Source: Sphingopyxis yananensis
GTDB taxonomy: Bacteria; Pseudomonadota; Alphaproteobacteria; Sphingomonadales; Sphingomonadaceae
Direction of reading: 5' to 3'
Length of the DNA: 64,000 bases
Assembly: GCF_020687785.1 (NCBI RefSeq)
Contig: NZ_JAJEWI010000005.1
Coordinates: forward strand, 186,001-250,000
Shown piece after piece: positions 9,119 through 17,852 of this stretch (its first letter is position 1; the number at the start of each line of letters is the position of its first letter). The translations under genes and the position numbers were made by a program. The notes below the pieces were generated by a model. That model made no database searches. It was not told where the DNA came from and saw nothing but the letters and a program-made list of their open reading frames with translations.

Positions 9119-9822
9119 TGCACAAGCTTCGTTTCTGCACATGGTTGTTGGTGCCGGCCCTGATTGGTGGCGCGGCACCGCTGCATGGGCAGGATCGGCG
9201 GCATCGGCCCTTGGCACCAAATCCCAGCGCCTTTATCGCGGCGGATATCGGCTTTGGCCGCATGGCGCAGGACAAAGGCGTGGCCGCAGCCGTGCGCGAA
9301 TATGGCGAGGCACAGGCGCAAATCATGCCTGCGGATAGCCGCGAGGCCCCCTTGATGGCGCGTGACTGGAGCAAGGGCGGGCAGCCAAGCTTTCGCCTGT
9401 CGCCGCACGCGGTGGTCGTCAGCTGTGATGGCAATATGGCGGTGACGCAGGGACGCTGGATAAGCGGGGATGCGTCTGGTTCCTATCTGTCGCTATGGAC
9501 GCGGGACGAGAAGGGGCGGTTGAAATGGCGCTTGCACCAGCGCAGTGCGGCAGCGTCTTCGCCAACCCCAAATGCGGGGGATGGCGGCGATGACGGCGAC
9601 GATGTGGCTATGGTCCGCACGCAGCAGGCTGTTTGCCAACCCAAAGCGGCCAAAGTCCCACAGGAGCAAGGGGCGTCCACAGAAAATTGGTCGGCGGATG
9701 GCAGTTTGTCCTGGTCAACGCACAGTATGGCGGATGGCCGATATGACCTGCGTGTCGCCTTGTGGAATGGAAAAGTGATGGCGACCGTATTTGGGCCGAC
9801 GGCAGAATTGGTGCAGCAATGA
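9118..9822 (+). CDS. Exported protein of unknown function
   Basis: A 234-aa protein with a signal peptide ([25 protein letters not shown]). The region from about residue 40 to 145 (DKGVAAAVREYGEAQAQI ... VAVTQGRW-like ... GSYLSLWTRDEKGRLKWRLHQ) resembles the NTF2-like/DUF4440 cone fold by pattern of helix, WTRD strand and W-x-L end, but this is an inference. An acidic glycine/aspartate linker (GDGGDDGDD) separates it from a second beta-rich segment ending in VMATVFGPTAEL. The start at 9118 overlaps the folD stop; upstream in-frame codons belong to the folD region. It overlaps marC by 4 bp. Confidence 0.75.
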   Translation: MHKLRFCTWLLVPALIGGAAPLHGQDRRHRPLAPNPSAFIAADIGFGRMAQDKGVAAAVREYGEAQAQIMPADSREAPLMARDWSKGGQPSFRLSPHAVVVSCDGNMAVTQGRWISGDASGSYLSLWTRDEKGRLKWRLHQRSAAASSPTPNAGDGGDDGDDVAMVRTQQAVCQPKAAKVPQEQGASTENWSADGSLSWSTHSMADGRYDLRVALWNGKVMATVFGPTAELVQQ

Positions 9823-10448
9823 TTGATCTGTTTATTTCGGCTTTTGTGACCTTATTTGTGGTCATCGACCCGCCCGGTTGCGCGCCCATTTATGCCAGCC
9901 TGACATCGCAGGCCAGCACAGACCAGCGCCGATCCATGGCCTATCGCGCGATTTTGATCGCGGGTGCGATTCTGGTTTTCTTTGCCATGTTTGGCGAAGC
10001 ATTGCTCAGCTTCTTGCACATTGATCTGGACAGTTTCCGGATTGCGGGCGGTATCATGCTGTTCATCATCGCGATCGACATGGTGTTCGAAAAGCGCACT
10101 GAACGTCGCGAACAGCGGGCCGAGAAAATATTGGAAGCGGAAGAGGTGGACGATGTGTCCGTCTTTCCCATGGCGATGCCGATGCTGGCGGGGCCAGGGT
10201 CGATTGCGTCAGTCATGCTGTTGGTTTCCCAGAATAATGGCATGGACCGCGCCTTGGTGATCTTTGGTGCTTTGCTATTGGTGTTGCTGTTGACGCTGGG
10301 CGCATTGCTGGCAGCCGGACCGATTATGCGGTTGATCGGTCACAAGGGTGAGGCGATTATCACGCGTTTGTTGGGCGTTTTGCTGGCCGCGCTGGCGGCG
10401 CAATTTGTGATTGATGGGTTGAAAGCCAGCTTCCCTGTCATGGGGTGA
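9819..10448 (+). CDS. MarC family integral membrane protein
   Basis: A 209-aa MarC/UPF0056 protein with six predicted helices. FVVIDPPGCAPIY near residue 15 is the family's conserved first-helix motif; FRIAGGIMLFIIAIDMVF and the second-half AMPMLAGPGSIASVMLL are also typical. The function of the family is not settled; the original multiple-antibiotic-resistance link was not upheld. The ATG at 9819 overlaps the preceding stop (ATGA). It is the last gene of the operon, followed 35 bp later by a strong terminator. Confidence 0.9.
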   Translation: MIDLFISAFVTLFVVIDPPGCAPIYASLTSQASTDQRRSMAYRAILIAGAILVFFAMFGEALLSFLHIDLDSFRIAGGIMLFIIAIDMVFEKRTERREQRAEKILEAEEVDDVSVFPMAMPMLAGPGSIASVMLLVSQNNGMDRALVIFGALLLVLLLTLGALLAAGPIMRLIGHKGEAIITRLLGVLLAALAAQFVIDGLKASFPVMG

Positions 10449-10478
10449 TGGACCATGTTTGGCAGAAATTACGAAGTA

Positions 10479-10512
10479 AAAAGGGCGCGGCCGTTATGGC
10501 CGCGCCCTTTTT
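10479..10512. terminator. Bidirectional intrinsic terminator
   Basis: GGGCGCGGCC and GGCCGCGCCC make a perfect 10-bp stem with a GTTAT loop, followed by T5 on the plus strand and by the complement of AAAAA on the minus strand. It closes both marC and the convergent OmpA-family gene. Confidence 0.9.
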
Positions 10513-10535
10513 GATATGCTGTCGAGCGGACGCCC

Positions 10536-11225
10536 TTAGTTAACAGCGGCAACGTCCGACTGTGTGACGGGCGAAATGCGGATTTCAACGCGGCGGTTGC
10601 ATTGGAAATCGGCGGCGCTGACTTCGGGCACACATTTCAACTGGGTTTTGCCATAGCCAACGGTGGCAACGCGGGCGCGCTGCACGCCGCGGCCCGAAAC
10701 ATAGTCAGCGACGGCCGACGCGCGGCGTTCCGACAAGCCTTGGTTGTAGCTGTCGCTGCCTTTGCTGTCGGTATGGCCGTAAACGTCGATATAGGTGTTC
10801 GGGAATTCCACCAAAGTGGCGGCCACATTGTCCAGCGTGCTGCGAAATTCGCCTTTGACGACGGCGCTGTCGAAATCAAAAGTAACGTCGCCGGGCATGT
10901 TCAGGACCAATTGGTCGCCTTGGCGTTCGACATCAATGCCGGTGCCAGCGGTGCGCTCGCGCAGCTTCTTTTCCTGTTGGTCCATATAATGACCAATGCC
11001 TGCACCCGCGATCGCGCCAATGCCAGCGCCCAAAATCTTTTCGGTGCGGTCATTGCGTCCGCCGATCAGGTCGCCCAGCAAATAGCCGCCGCCTACGCCA
11101 ATGATGCCGCCAATGGCGGAATTGGAGATGGTCTTTTTCCCAGTTTCAGGATCGGTGACGCAGCCGCTGATGGTAATGGCGGCGATGCTGGCCAATGCGG
11201 CGATTTTGATGCTGTGATAGTTCAT
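10536..11225 (-). CDS. OmpA family lipoprotein with glycine zipper
   Basis: A 229-aa outer-membrane lipoprotein. The signal peptide ends in a lipobox (ITISGC, Cys about residue 22). Residues 35-80 form a glycine-zipper pair (IGGIIGVGGGYLLGDLIGG and ILGAGIGAIAGAGIG) expected to insert in a membrane. Residues 110-215 form an OmpA C-terminal peptidoglycan-binding domain, with DVYGHTDSKGSDSYNQGLSE and NRRVEI. The start at 11225 has AGAGGGA upstream; nine further in-frame residues are unlikely. This layout resembles YiaD-type proteins that tether the outer membrane to the wall. Confidence 0.92.
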   Translation of the reverse strand: MNYHSIKIAALASIAAITISGCVTDPETGKKTISNSAIGGIIGVGGGYLLGDLIGGRNDRTEKILGAGIGAIAGAGIGHYMDQQEKKLRERTAGTGIDVERQGDQLVLNMPGDVTFDFDSAVVKGEFRSTLDNVAATLVEFPNTYIDVYGHTDSKGSDSYNQGLSERRASAVADYVSGRGVQRARVATVGYGKTQLKCVPEVSAADFQCNRRVEIRISPVTQSDVAAVN

Positions 11226-11463
11226 CCGAACATTCCCTCTTTTAACGATCAAATTCTATTATAGTCGGTTCATCTGTCTTTTGGTCTGTGCCGATAACAG
11301 ATGTTGCGTCATCTGGTTCCAGAATTTGACTGAACCGATGCTGAGCAGGTGCAAATTTGATGATCTTTTCAGGCCCATTGAAAAGAATCTTTTTTCCTGC
11401 TTTATATTTGCGCATGACCGAAGCTGACAGGGGCAGGGCGCAAACACGCCGTTTGAACGCCCA

Positions 11464-12786
11464 ATGACCCCTTTTCCATGGTCGGACGTGGCAATTATCA
11501 TATTCCTCGTCCTGCTAAACGGCGTATTTGCCATGTCGGAGCTAGCGATAGTCTCGTCCCGAGACTCGCGCTTGCAAACCGCAGAAAAGCGCGGATCGCG
11601 CGGCGCAGCCATTGCGCGTAAATTGGCCGCAGACCCCGGAAGATTTTTGTCCACTGTCCAAGTGGGCATCACGTTAATCGGCATTGTTGCTGGTGCTTAT
11701 TCAGGTGCTAGCTTGGGCGGCCCAGTCGGCGAGCGTTTGGCCGTATGGACGGGAATGGAAGAGCGTACAGCGCAGTCCGCCGGATTCATGATCGTCATTG
11801 CGCTGACCACCTATGCATCATTGATTGCTGGTGAATTGGTGCCGAAACAATTTGCCCTGCGGGAACCCGAACGGGTGGCGACGGTGGTTGCGCCCTTTAT
11901 GTTCTATTTGTCGCGCATCGCCGCGCCCTTGGTGTGGCTGCTGGATACCAGCAGCAGCGTGGTGTTCCGGTTACTGGGGCTAAACCGCGAATCTGAGGAC
12001 CGCGTCACGGCCGAGGAATTGCATTTGATTGTGGCCGAAGCCAGCAAGTCCGGCGTGATTGAGGAAAATGAGCGGGCGATTATTTCGGGTGTCGTTCGCT
12101 TGGCGGACCGGCCCGTCCGCGAAGTGATGACGCCGCGCAAGGACGTGGATTGGGTGGATTTGTCGCTGGACCCCGTCGCCATCCGTGCGAAATTGCTGGA
12201 AACCCCGCACAGCCGCTTGCCTGTGGCGCGCGGTTCGGTGGATGACATTGTTGGCATTGTGCAGGCCCGCGATATTGCCTCGGCCTTTTTCAAGGGGGAG
12301 GCATGGGATCTTGAGCGTTTGATGCGTCCAGTGAAGATGATTCACGACCAGATGGATGCCATGGATGCGTTGGAAGGCTTGCGCGCTGCCGAGGTTCCGA
12401 TGTTGCTGGTTCATGACGAATATGGTCATTTTGAAGGACTGGTGACGCCCGCCGATATGCTGTCAGCCATAGCGGGTGAATTTGCCTCGGACATGGATAT
12501 TGGCAGCGAGCCCTTTGTCACGGAACGCGAGGATGGTTCCTTCTTGATCGCGGGTTCGATGCCCGCCGACCAGATGGCCGAGCGTTTGGGTATCGACTTG
12601 GATGATGACCGCGATTACGCCACGGCAGCAGGCCATGTGTTGGCCATGTTGAAGCATCTACCCGCTGAGGGAGAGAGCTTTATCGATAGCGGTTGGCGCT
12701 TCGAAGTGGTGGATTTGGACGGCCGAAAAATTGACAAATTATTGGTCAGTTTGGTGGACGACAAAGACAAAAGCAGCAGCGATTGA
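11464..12786 (+). CDS. CNNM/CorC-type transmembrane protein with CBS pair
   Basis: A 440-aa protein with the order DUF21 (CNNM) transmembrane domain (about residues 5-190, with MSELAIVSSRDSRLQ and GELVPKQFALREPERVA), two CBS domains (about 210-330, with VMTPRKDVDWVD), and a CorC/HlyC C-terminal domain (about 345-430, with DGSFLIAGSMP and GWRFEVVDLDGRKIDKL). Proteins of this build act in magnesium or divalent-cation efflux; the older name is TlyC haemolysin. No strong ribosome site precedes the ATG. It is followed by a long bidirectional terminator. Confidence 0.9.
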   Translation: MTPFPWSDVAIIIFLVLLNGVFAMSELAIVSSRDSRLQTAEKRGSRGAAIARKLAADPGRFLSTVQVGITLIGIVAGAYSGASLGGPVGERLAVWTGMEERTAQSAGFMIVIALTTYASLIAGELVPKQFALREPERVATVVAPFMFYLSRIAAPLVWLLDTSSSVVFRLLGLNRESEDRVTAEELHLIVAEASKSGVIEENERAIISGVVRLADRPVREVMTPRKDVDWVDLSLDPVAIRAKLLETPHSRLPVARGSVDDIVGIVQARDIASAFFKGEAWDLERLMRPVKMIHDQMDAMDALEGLRAAEVPMLLVHDEYGHFEGLVTPADMLSAIAGEFASDMDIGSEPFVTEREDGSFLIAGSMPADQMAERLGIDLDDDRDYATAAGHVLAMLKHLPAEGESFIDSGWRFEVVDLDGRKIDKLLVSLVDDKDKSSSD

Positions 12787-12810
12787 CCCGCCACGCTTGA
12801 CCCAATGGAC

Positions 12811-12856
12811 CCAACAAAAACGGCGCTTCCCATATGGAAAGCGCCGTTTTTGTTGG
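12811..12856. terminator. Long bidirectional terminator
   Basis: CCAACAAAAACGGCGCTT and its complement AAGCGCCGTTTTTGTTGG form a stem of about 18-20 bp with one bulged A and a short CATAT loop. Runs of A and T within the arms give a U-tract in both directions. It separates the CNNM gene from the convergent HhH gene. Confidence 0.88.
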
Positions 12857-12877
12857 GCTTGTGTGAAATGGGGTGGA

Positions 12878-13483
12878 TTAAATATCGCCGCCCAACGCAC
12901 CATATTTGGCTTCAAAGCCCGCTTTGTCGCGGGCCGCAAGATAGCGGGCTTGGTCGACCCAATTGTCGCGGACGATGCGGCCTTGGAAGCTGCCCAATTG
13001 CGGGTCGATGCGGGCGATATCAGCATCCGTCCACGCCGCAATTTGGTCAAAACGGGTGATGCCCATGCTGTTGAGCAAGGTGGCCAATTTGGGGCCGAGA
13101 CCCTTCATCAGGCGCAAATTGTCGCCGCTTTGCGCGGTGTTGTTTTCGGCGCTAGCGCCTATGGTTGCTGCCGATGCCTGAGCGCTGTCCGGCATGGAGG
13201 CGGGGACTTCAGGCGCAATGGTGTCATCAATTGGGGCCGCTGCGGGTGCGGCTTGCGGTGTTTCCAGCGGTTTGAACCGCGCTGGTTCGGCCGCGACAAT
13301 GTCGGGCTTTACGGGTTCCAGCGGTTTGGGCTTGGGCGCGGCCTTGGCGGCGGCCTTGGTGTCAATGTCATCGGCAATGTCCGTCACGTCCACCTTGGGG
13401 CGGCGGAGCAGCATTGCGATGATGATGATGGCAATCACGGCAACAATGGCGGCGATCACCCAATTTTCTTGCAGCCAGATCAT
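12878..13483 (-). CDS. Membrane-anchored helix-hairpin-helix protein
   Basis: A 201-aa protein. Residues 8-26 form one membrane helix, residues 30-115 are a low-complexity Ala/Pro/Lys/Asp linker, and residues 120-201 hold a helix-hairpin-helix fold (NLRLMKGLGPKLATLLNSMGITRFDQIAAWT ... RDNWVDQARYLA). The GLGPKLATLLNSMGI core matches the predicted 5' DNA nuclease (FEN1-like H3TH) family seen in alphaproteobacteria. Catalytic acidic residues of a real flap nuclease are absent, so it is probably a DNA- or protein-binding module held at the membrane. It lies downstream of purD on the same strand. Confidence 0.82.
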   Translation of the reverse strand: MIWLQENWVIAAIVAVIAIIIIAMLLRRPKVDVTDIADDIDTKAAAKAAPKPKPLEPVKPDIVAAEPARFKPLETPQAAPAAAPIDDTIAPEVPASMPDSAQASAATIGASAENNTAQSGDNLRLMKGLGPKLATLLNSMGITRFDQIAAWTDADIARIDPQLGSFQGRIVRDNWVDQARYLAARDKAGFEAKYGALGGDI

Positions 13484-13552
13484 GGCTTATCTCCTGCTTG
13501 GCGAACCACGGCATGGTGCGGCTTGGGCCAACATCATGCCGTGGCAGGCAAT

Positions 13553-14830
13553 TTATTCTGCTTCGCGGGCCACTTCGCGCCAGCCAATGTCGCGGCGGCA
13601 GAAACCCGTGGGGAAGTCGATTTTGTCCACGGCGGCATAAGCGCGGGCCTGAGCCTCGGTGACGCTGACACCATTTGCGGTGACGTTCAAGACGCGTCCG
13701 CCGGTGGCCACTATGCTGTTGTCCGTGCGGGCTGTGCCAGCGTGGAAGACGCGTACACCGCCGCTTTCGGCGTCGGCGATGTTGCGGATCACGCCGCCCT
13801 TTTCGGGGGTGGCGGGATAGCCATTGGCTGCCATCACGACCGTCAAGGCATAGCCGCCTGCAAAATGTGGTGCTTCGGCCTGATCCAGTTTGCCGGTGGA
13901 GGCGGCAAATAACAGGGCGGCCAAATCGCCGCGATAGCGCATCATCAGCACTTGGCATTCGGGGTCGCCAAAGCGGCAATTATATTCGATCAGCTTGGGA
14001 CCTTGATCGGTCAGCATCAGGCCCGCGAAAAACACGCCGACATAGGGCATGCCATCGGCGGCCATGGCGGCGGCGGTTGGACGGATGATTTTGTCCATCA
14101 CTTCCGCTTCCAGTTCCGCGGTCAGCACGGGGGCGGGGCTATAGGCGCCCATACCGCCGGTGTTGGGGCCCGTGTCGCCATCGCCGACGCGCTTATGGTC
14201 TTGGGCGCTGCCAAAGGGCATGACATTGGTGCCATCGCACAGCGCAAAGAAGCTGGCTTCTTCGCCGGTCATAAATTCTTCGATCACCACTTCCGCGCCA
14301 GCGCCGCCAAAGGCCCCGCTGAACATATCTTCCACGGCAGCTTCGGCATCGTCGCGGTTTTCGGCGATAATCACGCCTTTGCCAGCGGCCAGACCGTCCG
14401 CCTTGATGACCACAGGGATGGTGAAATTGGCCAAGGCCGCCAGCGCCGCGTCTTTGCTGGCGCAGCGTACATAGCCAGCGGTGGGGATGTTTGCGCGGGC
14501 GCACAGATCTTTGGTAAAGCCCTTGGACCCTTCAAGCTGCGCCGCCGCAGCGCTGGGGCCAAACACCGGCACAGCCAAAGCGCGCAGCTTGTCGCCAAGG
14601 CCAGCAACCAAGGGGGCTTCGGGGCCGACGACAACAAAATCAATGCTATGGGCTTGCACAAAGGACAAGATAGCGTCGATATCGTCAGACCCAATGGCCA
14701 CCAGTTCTGCATGGGATTCGATTCCCGGATTGCCGGGGGCCGCATAAAGCTTGGTGCAACTGGGTGATTGTGCCAATTGCCAGCTCAGCGCATGTTCACG
14801 CCCACCCGAGCCGATAAGCAGGATATTCAT
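13553..14830 (-). CDS. purD: Phosphoribosylamine-glycine ligase
   Basis: A 425-aa ATP-grasp enzyme that joins glycine to phosphoribosylamine in de novo purine synthesis. It starts with [17 protein letters not shown] and contains the PGNPGIES loop, [14 protein letters not shown], the ATP-grasp core ([15 protein letters not shown]) and the [15 protein letters not shown] metal site. The start at 14830 has AAGGGAC upstream; 40 additional in-frame residues have no family counterpart and fall inside xseA. Its start codon is interlocked with that of xseA on the other strand. Confidence 0.95.
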   Translation of the reverse strand: MNILLIGSGGREHALSWQLAQSPSCTKLYAAPGNPGIESHAELVAIGSDDIDAILSFVQAHSIDFVVVGPEAPLVAGLGDKLRALAVPVFGPSAAAAQLEGSKGFTKDLCARANIPTAGYVRCASKDAALAALANFTIPVVIKADGLAAGKGVIIAENRDDAEAAVEDMFSGAFGGAGAEVVIEEFMTGEEASFFALCDGTNVMPFGSAQDHKRVGDGDTGPNTGGMGAYSPAPVLTAELEAEVMDKIIRPTAAAMAADGMPYVGVFFAGLMLTDQGPKLIEYNCRFGDPECQVLMMRYRGDLAALLFAASTGKLDQAEAPHFAGGYALTVVMAANGYPATPEKGGVIRNIADAESGGVRVFHAGTARTDNSIVATGGRVLNVTANGVSVTEAQARAYAAVDKIDFPTGFCRRDIGWREVAREAE

Positions 14831-16412
14831 GTCAGTCCCTTTTTCCGATCCGGCATCCGACAGCGACACCGCCGCGCGGCTGTTAGCTGAGGGAAAGCCC
14901 GGCGACAATGCACCCGCCATGTCTGTCAGCCAATTGTCGTCGGCAATCAAGCGAACAGTGGAAGATGGATTTGCCCGTGTGCGGGTGCGCGGTGAGCTTT
15001 CTGGCGCAAAACGCGCCGCATCGGGCCATTTTTATGCGGCGTTAAAAGACGACAACGCCCTGATTGATATGGTGATGTGGAAGGGACAGGCGGCGCGAAT
15101 CGCCTTTCGGCCTGAAGATGGGCTGGAGGTGATCGCCACGGGCAAGCTGACCACTTATCCGGGGCGGTCCAAATATCAGCTGGTCGTCGACAGCATGGAA
15201 ATAGCGGGCGAAGGCGCGTTGATGCTGTTGTTTGAAAAGCTGAAGGCCCGATTGGGGGCCGAGGGGCTGTTCGATCGCGACCGCAAATATGACCAGCGCC
15301 CCTTTCTGCCGCAAAGCATTGGCGTCGTGACGTCACCGACGGGCGCGGTGATTCGGGATATTTTGCATCGTTTGGCCGATCGCTGCCCCACCCATGTCAT
15401 TGTTTGGCCGGTGTTGGTGCAGGGGGAAGGGGCGGCGAACCAAATTGCACGGGCGATTCAGGGTTTCGACGCTTTGGACGGCGATGGTCCGGTGCGGCGA
15501 CCGGATTTGCTGATTGTGGCGCGCGGCGGCGGATCGATCGAAGATTTGTGGGCGTTTAACGAAGAAGTGGTGGTGCGGGCAATTGCAGATTGCCGTATTC
15601 CGACGATCAGCGCCGTGGGGCATGAAACCGACGTGACCTTGGCGGATTTTGCAGCAGATTGGCGTGCCCCGACCCCCACCGCCGCAGCCGAGATGGCGGT
15701 TCCCGTGCGCAGCGAATTATTGGCGCAATTGGCCAATGCAAATGCGCGATTGGTCGGCGCGGCTGGCCGCTATCATGCCTTGGGGCAAGAGAGATTGGCT
15801 GCGTTGGTGCGCCATTTGCCGCGCCGCGATATGCTTTATGCGCCGCAGCAACAAAGATTGGATGAATTGGGCGAAAGGCTGCAAGGGGCAGCGCGATTGC
15901 GGCTCGATCGTCAAAGCGAGCGCTTGACGGGCTTGGCGCGTCAAATGCCGCGGCACGATGCGCTTTATGCACGGCAAGCGTTGCGATTGGAATCGCTGGG
16001 CCAGCGCTTGGGGCAGGCGCAGCATCAACGGATGCAACATGTGCGTGAACGTTTTGCGGTGCGGGCAGCGGCGCTGCGTCCCATGATATTGACGCGCCAT
16101 TGGGACCAGCAAAAGGCGCGTTTGGCGGGGTTACAGCGGTTGCTTGATTCGCTGGACCCGCGCGCTCTTTTATCGCGTGGCTATGCGATGGTAAGGGACA
16201 GTCAAGGACATGTCGTCAGCAGCGCGGCAGCGGCCGTGGCGGCGGGGCATTTGCAATTGCAATTCGCAGACGGCGATGTCCGCGTGTCGAGTCTTGGCGC
16301 GGCGCCAGCGATCCATGACGATCGCAGCATTGCAGAACCACGAACCAAGGGCCAATCCGCAAAGAGGGCGGGCAAGGCTGACTCCTCAACGCCGCAAGGC
16401 GAATTATTTTAG
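14829..16412 (+). CDS. xseA: Exodeoxyribonuclease VII large subunit
   Basis: A 527-aa large subunit of ExoVII, a single-strand-specific nuclease. An N-terminal OB fold (about residues 35-125, [27 protein letters not shown]) is followed by the catalytic domain with the [14 protein letters not shown] motif and [31 protein letters not shown] long Arg/Leu-rich coiled-coil region (about 310-450) with repeated [19 protein letters not shown] units and a [12 protein letters not shown] ending follow. I chose the ATG at 14829, since sphingomonad XseA proteins carry this MS-x-PFSD-type leader as far as I know; the alternative is 14919. A basic tail ends the protein. The small subunit xseB is not nearby. 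Confidence 0.93.
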   Translation: MSVPFSDPASDSDTAARLLAEGKPGDNAPAMSVSQLSSAIKRTVEDGFARVRVRGELSGAKRAASGHFYAALKDDNALIDMVMWKGQAARIAFRPEDGLEVIATGKLTTYPGRSKYQLVVDSMEIAGEGALMLLFEKLKARLGAEGLFDRDRKYDQRPFLPQSIGVVTSPTGAVIRDILHRLADRCPTHVIVWPVLVQGEGAANQIARAIQGFDALDGDGPVRRPDLLIVARGGGSIEDLWAFNEEVVVRAIADCRIPTISAVGHETDVTLADFAADWRAPTPTAAAEMAVPVRSELLAQLANANARLVGAAGRYHALGQERLAALVRHLPRRDMLYAPQQQRLDELGERLQGAARLRLDRQSERLTGLARQMPRHDALYARQALRLESLGQRLGQAQHQRMQHVRERFAVRAAALRPMILTRHWDQQKARLAGLQRLLDSLDPRALLSRGYAMVRDSQGHVVSSAAAAVAAGHLQLQFADGDVRVSSLGAAPAIHDDRSIAEPRTKGQSAKRAGKADSSTPQGELF

Positions 16413-16461
16413 GGGAATGGTCCCGTTCCTTGGCGAGGCATCAGGGCAGCACGGACATAGG

Positions 16462-17412
16462 ATGATCAGCATGAGCGAGCAGTGTCATGACAGGCGAGTA
16501 ATGGCGACTTGGGTCGGATGGCCCTTATTGGCCATGCTGAGCATGATGCCGCTGGCGGCGGCCGCACGTCAGGGTCCGACTGCTATGGCAACGGATGCCG
16601 CAAAGCTGAGCAGCCGCGTGGTTGCACCTTTGCCAAAACTGGAGGATTTTCGATGGCGCGGGACGGCGCAGCAAGGCGGCGTTGTGCAAGGCTATCGCCC
16701 AGCATCGGTTGCAGCCTTATGGTTGGGGGACATTGCTATATCGGTTGCGGACGACGGGCAGTTTTTGATGGCCTTTGACCGCGATGCACCCAGCATGATG
16801 AAGCTGACAGTGCGAATGAAAGACGGACGGGAGCATCAGCTTGCCATGCCGGTCTCTGCTGGAAAGTGGCGGATTGAGCATGTCAACGCGCCGATGCGCG
16901 GGGCCGCCGCCAGCAGCGCAGAGTTTACACGGCGGCGACCGGCAGAACTGGCCCAAATTCAAGAGGCGCGGGCGCAGGAGGTCGTGTCAGATGGTTGGCG
17001 GCAAATATTCCAATGGCCTGTCACAGGTCGCTTTTCGGGATTTTTCGGTGCGCAGCGCATCTATCAAGGGGTAGCGGGAAGCTATCATAGTGGCACAGAT
17101 GTTGCTGTTGCTGCGGGAACGCCCTTTGTGGCACCCGCCGATGGGGTGGTAGTGTTGGCAGCCGCCAGTCCCTTCACACTTGAAGGGAATTTGTTGATTA
17201 TTTCCCATGGCATGGGTCTGAGTAGTGGATTTTTACACTGCCAACGCTTGGATGTGAAACGGGGCGATATTGTGCATCAGGGGCAGCGGTTGGGGACAGT
17301 TGGTGCCACCGGACGGGCGACAGGGCCGCATATGCATTGGGGGGTCAGCTGGCGGGGACAGAGGCTGAACCCCGGAGATTTTGTCGAACGCAGAGTATCT
17401 GGGGGCGCTTAG
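16462..17412 (+). CDS. M23 family metallopeptidase, exported
   Basis: A LytM/M23 peptidoglycan endopeptidase of about 316 aa. The catalytic domain occupies the last 130 residues, with the zinc ligands in HSGTDVAV and the C-terminal HMHWGV (HxH), plus the family's GTPFVAPADGVV and GLSSGFLHCQRLDVKRGD segments. A hydrophobic segment (WVGWPLLAMLSMMPLAAAA) is the export signal. The start is uncertain: ATGs at 16462, 16471 and 16501 are in frame. The first two supply a charged n-region (HDRR) and are preferred; 16501 leaves almost no positive charge. It follows xseA by about 50 bp. Confidence 0.85.
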   Translation: MISMSEQCHDRRVMATWVGWPLLAMLSMMPLAAAARQGPTAMATDAAKLSSRVVAPLPKLEDFRWRGTAQQGGVVQGYRPASVAALWLGDIAISVADDGQFLMAFDRDAPSMMKLTVRMKDGREHQLAMPVSAGKWRIEHVNAPMRGAAASSAEFTRRRPAELAQIQEARAQEVVSDGWRQIFQWPVTGRFSGFFGAQRIYQGVAGSYHSGTDVAVAAGTPFVAPADGVVVLAAASPFTLEGNLLIISHGMGLSSGFLHCQRLDVKRGDIVHQGQRLGTVGATGRATGPHMHWGVSWRGQRLNPGDFVERRVSGGA

Positions 17413-17852
17413 GCGGGTGTGCGGAAGCGATATCAGCCCATTTTCTATACATTTTCCTGACCGACATTCGCCCTAAAAAGCGAATCTGCTGCCCTGAAGG
17501 ACGCTGGTGTGCGATCAGGGAAGCACTGATTTTTTATGGAAATCGGCACGATGATTCATGCGTTCGCGATGGATTTCGAGGTTTGATTTGCCCGTGAAAA
17601 AATTTGAAGGAGGATAAAATGATCTTTGTAAGAAAATTTCATGTGGGCATCTTGTTTCTTACGAAACGATGATCTAATCCGACAATGAGTGTGATCATAA
17701 TGTCACATTTCTGTCTAAATATATGATTATTATAAGGTCTATCCTTTACTATAAATGAACAGCCTTCCATGCCGTTGCCATTCGGAGTCGTAAGGGCGTG
17801 TGCTGCGCGTCCGGCACCGTTCTCAAACGCTATATATGGCAAGGGTTAGACA
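17413..17852 (+). other. 440-bp leader region upstream of the first TonB receptor
   Basis: No normal-length gene is seen. The first part has a weak hairpin (ATCAG / CTGAT followed by T6, 17514-17535) that may end the M23 transcript, and an ATTCGC / GCGAAT inverted repeat at 17466-17485. From about 17590 the sequence becomes AT-rich and contains a 17-codon ORF with a perfect Shine-Dalgarno. The promoter of the receptor gene presumably lies between 17675 and 17760; I could not pick a convincing -35/-10 pair. Confidence 0.5.
17619..17672 (+). CDS. 17-codon ORF with strong Shine-Dalgarno (possible leader peptide)
   Basis: ATG at 17619 is preceded by AAGGAGGA with a five-base spacer, the best ribosome site in the neighbourhood. 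The reading frame encodes 17 residues, MIFVRKFHVGILFLTKR, then TGA. It lies 180 bp before the large receptor gene on the same strand. It may be a regulatory leader peptide, a small membrane peptide, or a chance ORF; nothing in its composition (no runs of one amino acid) points to a particular attenuation signal. Confidence 0.4.
   Translation: MIFVRKFHVGILFLTKR

Noticed and set aside
11259-11684. 141-aa minus-strand ORF
   Set aside because: It overlaps the N-terminal part of the CNNM gene in antisense and shows no domain or ribosome site.
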